A stretch of DNA of 64,000 nt from Planctomycetia bacterium (GTDB lineage Bacteria > Planctomycetota > Planctomycetia > Pirellulales > Thermoguttaceae): the NCBI GenBank assembly GCA_030527205.1, contig JAUNBG010000008.1, positions 35,405 to 99,404 on the forward strand, given 5' to 3'. Shown piece by piece: positions 62,200 to 64,000 of the stretch. Under the pieces are notes generated by a model. The model was not told the origin of the DNA, searched no databases, and saw only the letters and a program-made list of their open reading frames with translations. The first letter of the stretch is position 1. Every line of letters begins with the position of its first letter. The position numbers and the translations under genes are program-made.

Positions 62200-63140
62200 T
62201 CGATATTCGAAAGACGATATTTGCTCTTGAATCAATCTGACAGTCATTGCCGACTTTGACTGTCAAACTTATAAAGTCATTATATATTAAGGATATATTA
62301 GGGGTATTCCGAAAACGTCCGCAATCCAGACCGGTTTTCGGAAAACAGAACCATTCTTTACTGATTTCGTCCTTAAAATCAATCTGTTGTTGAGGACGGA
62401 ATCAATCTTATTTCCTGGCTTTCATTTCGTCAATTCGATTTCTGAGAAACTGTGACCAAAACCCGTTTTTGCTTTGATAATCAACCTGCAAATTGTTTTA
62501 TGGCTCTTGATTCTTTTTGAACATTTGAGACGATTCCTTCATCTTATCTGTTATTCCATGATATTTCGTTTTCTTCGTCTGAAACGATTTAAATGAAAAT
62601 AAGCGAGAAATAGGTTAAAGTTGTATGACTGATATTACCGATTAGTTATGCTGACGACAGTTTTCATCAAGTAATAAATCAATAAGAACAAATTTCCCTG
62701 CTGTTATTATTGCATTAAACGAAAACAATCGAACTGGATTTTTAGTTATTTGTTATAACCAAAATAATCGATTATGTCGTTCTTTATCATTCATCGTCAA
62801 ACAGCAAAAACATTAAAAAGTTGAGCTGCAACGGCAAATATATTTGAAAGGAAAAAAACAACAATCGCAACAATATAAATTTTGTCGGTTCTTTGTATTT
62901 TTTCTTATATTCAACAGAAGTTTTTGCCGATGATGGTTTCACAAGCGACATTCATGTTACTTGTAAAAGAAGTTGAAGAAGCTATTTTTCGTTTCGCCCT
63001 GATCCAGATATAAAAAAATAGTAAACAGTTAAGGAGAACGGTTTTGTTTTTTTGTAGAGGGCAAAAAATGTTTCGATCGAAAAGGATTTTGGGTCGAAAT
63101 TAATGGATATACAGCGTATGAATTTATCGGAGAGCCTGCA
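62200..63140. other. Intergenic region, 0.94 kb, AT-rich
   Basis: It carries a 10-bp hairpin soon after alaS (62307-62343) and otherwise no repeat, tRNA or supported gene. The promoter of the downstream regulator gene lies near its end; CGGAGAG at 63128-63134 is its ribosome site. Confidence 0.5.
62307..62343. terminator. Hairpin after alaS, possible terminator
   Basis: TTCCGAAAAC (62307-62316) and GTTTTCGGAA (62334-62343) form a perfect 10-bp stem with a 17-base loop, 107 bp past the stop codon. No T-run follows. Confidence 0.5.
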
Positions 63141-63713
63141 ATGAAGGTTTTTACAACTGGTCAGGTCGCCAAGATCTGTAAGGTAGCCCCGCGAACCGTT
63201 AGTAAATGGTTTGATTCAGGGCGTTTAAAGGGCTATCGCATTCCCGGATCGCAAGATCGTCGGATTCCCCGCGAATATCTGGTTCGTTTCCTCAAAGAGC
63301 ATGGGATGCCGTTGGGAGAACTCGAAAACGAGACATTGGCGAAAGTCCTGCTTGTCGCTCAAGATCAGGTATTGGTTGATCACTTGAAAATGGAGCTTCC
63401 TGAGGATAAGGCGTTTAAAGTGGCTGTTGCCGCAAGTGGTTTTGATGCCGGACTCAGAGCGGAAAGTTTTCATCCGGACTGCATAATCGTCGACTTTTCA
63501 ATTGGCAAAGCGGAAGCGTTACAAATTTGCCAAAATTTACGACGAAATACGGAGTTTTCGGAGATTATTTTGATCGCGCTCTTGCCTGATGACGGAAACA
63601 GCACAAGTTTTGATCGTTCCTGCATTAACGAGACGTTCAGGAAACCCTTTGACGCAAATCTGTTGGCTGAAAGGCTTCGAACTTTGGTCGGCGCCCGTAA
63701 GGAATTGGTTTAA
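63141..63713 (+). CDS. Helix-turn-helix plus receiver-like regulator
   Basis: The 190-residue protein has a MerR/excisionase-like DNA-binding domain (about 1-55: FTTGQVAKICKVAPRTVSKW, wing GYRIPGSQDRRIP) joined to a response-regulator receiver-like domain (about 66-185). The expected phosphate-acceptor Asp118 is present (CIIVDFS) and so is the Lys168 (FRKPFD). Of the usual acidic pair only Asp75 is clear, and the switch Thr/Ser is not visible (IALLPDD). It may be phosphorylated weakly or bind another signal. This architecture is conserved in Planctomycetes. The ATG at 63141 follows CGGAGAG. No histidine kinase is adjacent. A strong terminator lies 140 bp downstream. Confidence 0.85.
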   Translation: MKVFTTGQVAKICKVAPRTVSKWFDSGRLKGYRIPGSQDRRIPREYLVRFLKEHGMPLGELENETLAKVLLVAQDQVLVDHLKMELPEDKAFKVAVAASGFDAGLRAESFHPDCIIVDFSIGKAEALQICQNLRRNTEFSEIILIALLPDDGNSTSFDRSCINETFRKPFDANLLAERLRTLVGARKELV

Positions 63714-63852
63714 GTCGAAAAGATTCTGTCCTGATCCTGAAGGAGAATCTCTTGAAGGAAAGGCGGAATAGGGATGAACGAAACGAAATAGGTTAAGCGT
63801 TGAGGGGAACTTTACTACCCGCTTCAACAGCGGTGGCGGTAAGGATAAAATA

Positions 63853-63890
63853 AACAGCCGCAAACCTTTATTATAAGGTTTGCGGCTGTT
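63853..63890 (+). terminator. Strong hairpin terminator
   Basis: AACAGCCGCAAACCTT (63853-63868) and AAGGTTTGCGGCTGTT (63875-63890) form a perfect 16-bp stem with a 6-base loop, followed by GTTCTT and preceded by an A-rich tract. It probably works in both directions. Confidence 0.82.
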
Positions 63891-64000
63891 GTTCTTCAAG
63901 GGTTAAAGTATATTTATTTTGTAACTGTTCCCCGGACTCGAGAAACCCCCCGTTTAAGGGAGCGAAGCTTACGGAAAGTTTTTGGGGGAGTTTGAGGGGA

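Noticed and set aside
1..64000. tRNA, rRNA and known riboswitches
   Set aside because: Reading the intergenic regions by eye found no T-arm GGTTCGAAT-type signature with matching acceptor arms and no recognised riboswitch core; a covariance-model scan would be decisive.

Overview
The window reads as a moderately AT-rich bacterial chromosome segment, most likely from a member of the Planctomycetota (Pirellulales-like). The case rests on several proteins that look like families largely confined to this phylum or to Planctomycetes/Verrucomicrobia: a short TIGR04138-type protein (51502-51918), a DUF1207-type secreted protein (38654-39832), a GCGTTK-type lipoprotein (47763-49010), a helix-turn-helix plus receiver-like protein (63141-63713) and several large secreted proteins without a known function. 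A gyrase A of planctomycete type and an HpnC-type squalene synthase agree. The assignment comes from recognised protein families only; no rRNA or tRNA gene was found.

Layout. 0-11.5 kb: thioredoxin, a zinc-ribbon coiled-coil protein, a large secreted protein, a ketose 3-epimerase-like enzyme, a PolB-like exonuclease, an AI-2E-type transporter, and an SDR plus secreted esterase pair. 11.5-20 kb: a large secreted Asn/Ser-rich protein, HpnC, and a minus-strand operon DUF2344 protein - RNase E/G - ribosomal protein L21. 20-28 kb: a 1180-residue three-domain fusion (fatty-acyl-AMP ligase, acyl carrier, PLP-dependent alpha-oxoamine synthase), an orphan ParA and DsbD. 28-33.4 kb: PduS- and PduT-like microcompartment electron-transfer proteins, a sugar isomerase, a polyhydroxyalkanoate-system protein and a glycerate dehydrogenase-like enzyme. 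33.7-40 kb: a TPR-like protein, a secreted nucleoside hydrolase, a FliM/FliN-like protein and a DUF1207 protein. 40-45.6 kb: glycyl-tRNA synthetase, ParB, ParA and a ferredoxin-nitroreductase. 46-53 kb: a small helix-turn-helix protein, two secreted proteins, phosphoglucomutase, the TIGR04138 protein and a PIN-TRAM membrane protein. 54-64 kb: gyrA-hflX, alaS and the helix-turn-helix/receiver protein with a strong terminator.

The genes are mostly housekeeping and the operons are short. The intergenic DNA is the unusual part. It carries at least four repeat families: a ~110-bp element with terminal inverted repeats (five copies, MITE-like), a degenerate ~90-bp repeat whose tail resembles ATTTTCAACAGGCTTGA (about fifteen copies, many just upstream of genes), a ~104-bp repeat in two direct copies bracketing the epimerase/exonuclease pair, and a ~90-bp direct repeat near 1.8-2.05 kb.

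The biologically most interesting loci are the single-gene acyl-activation/condensation fusion, which could make a lipidic aminoketone or sphingoid-like base, and the isolated PduS-PduT pair, which suggests a bacterial microcompartment encoded elsewhere in the genome. No CRISPR array, prophage or complete insertion sequence was seen.
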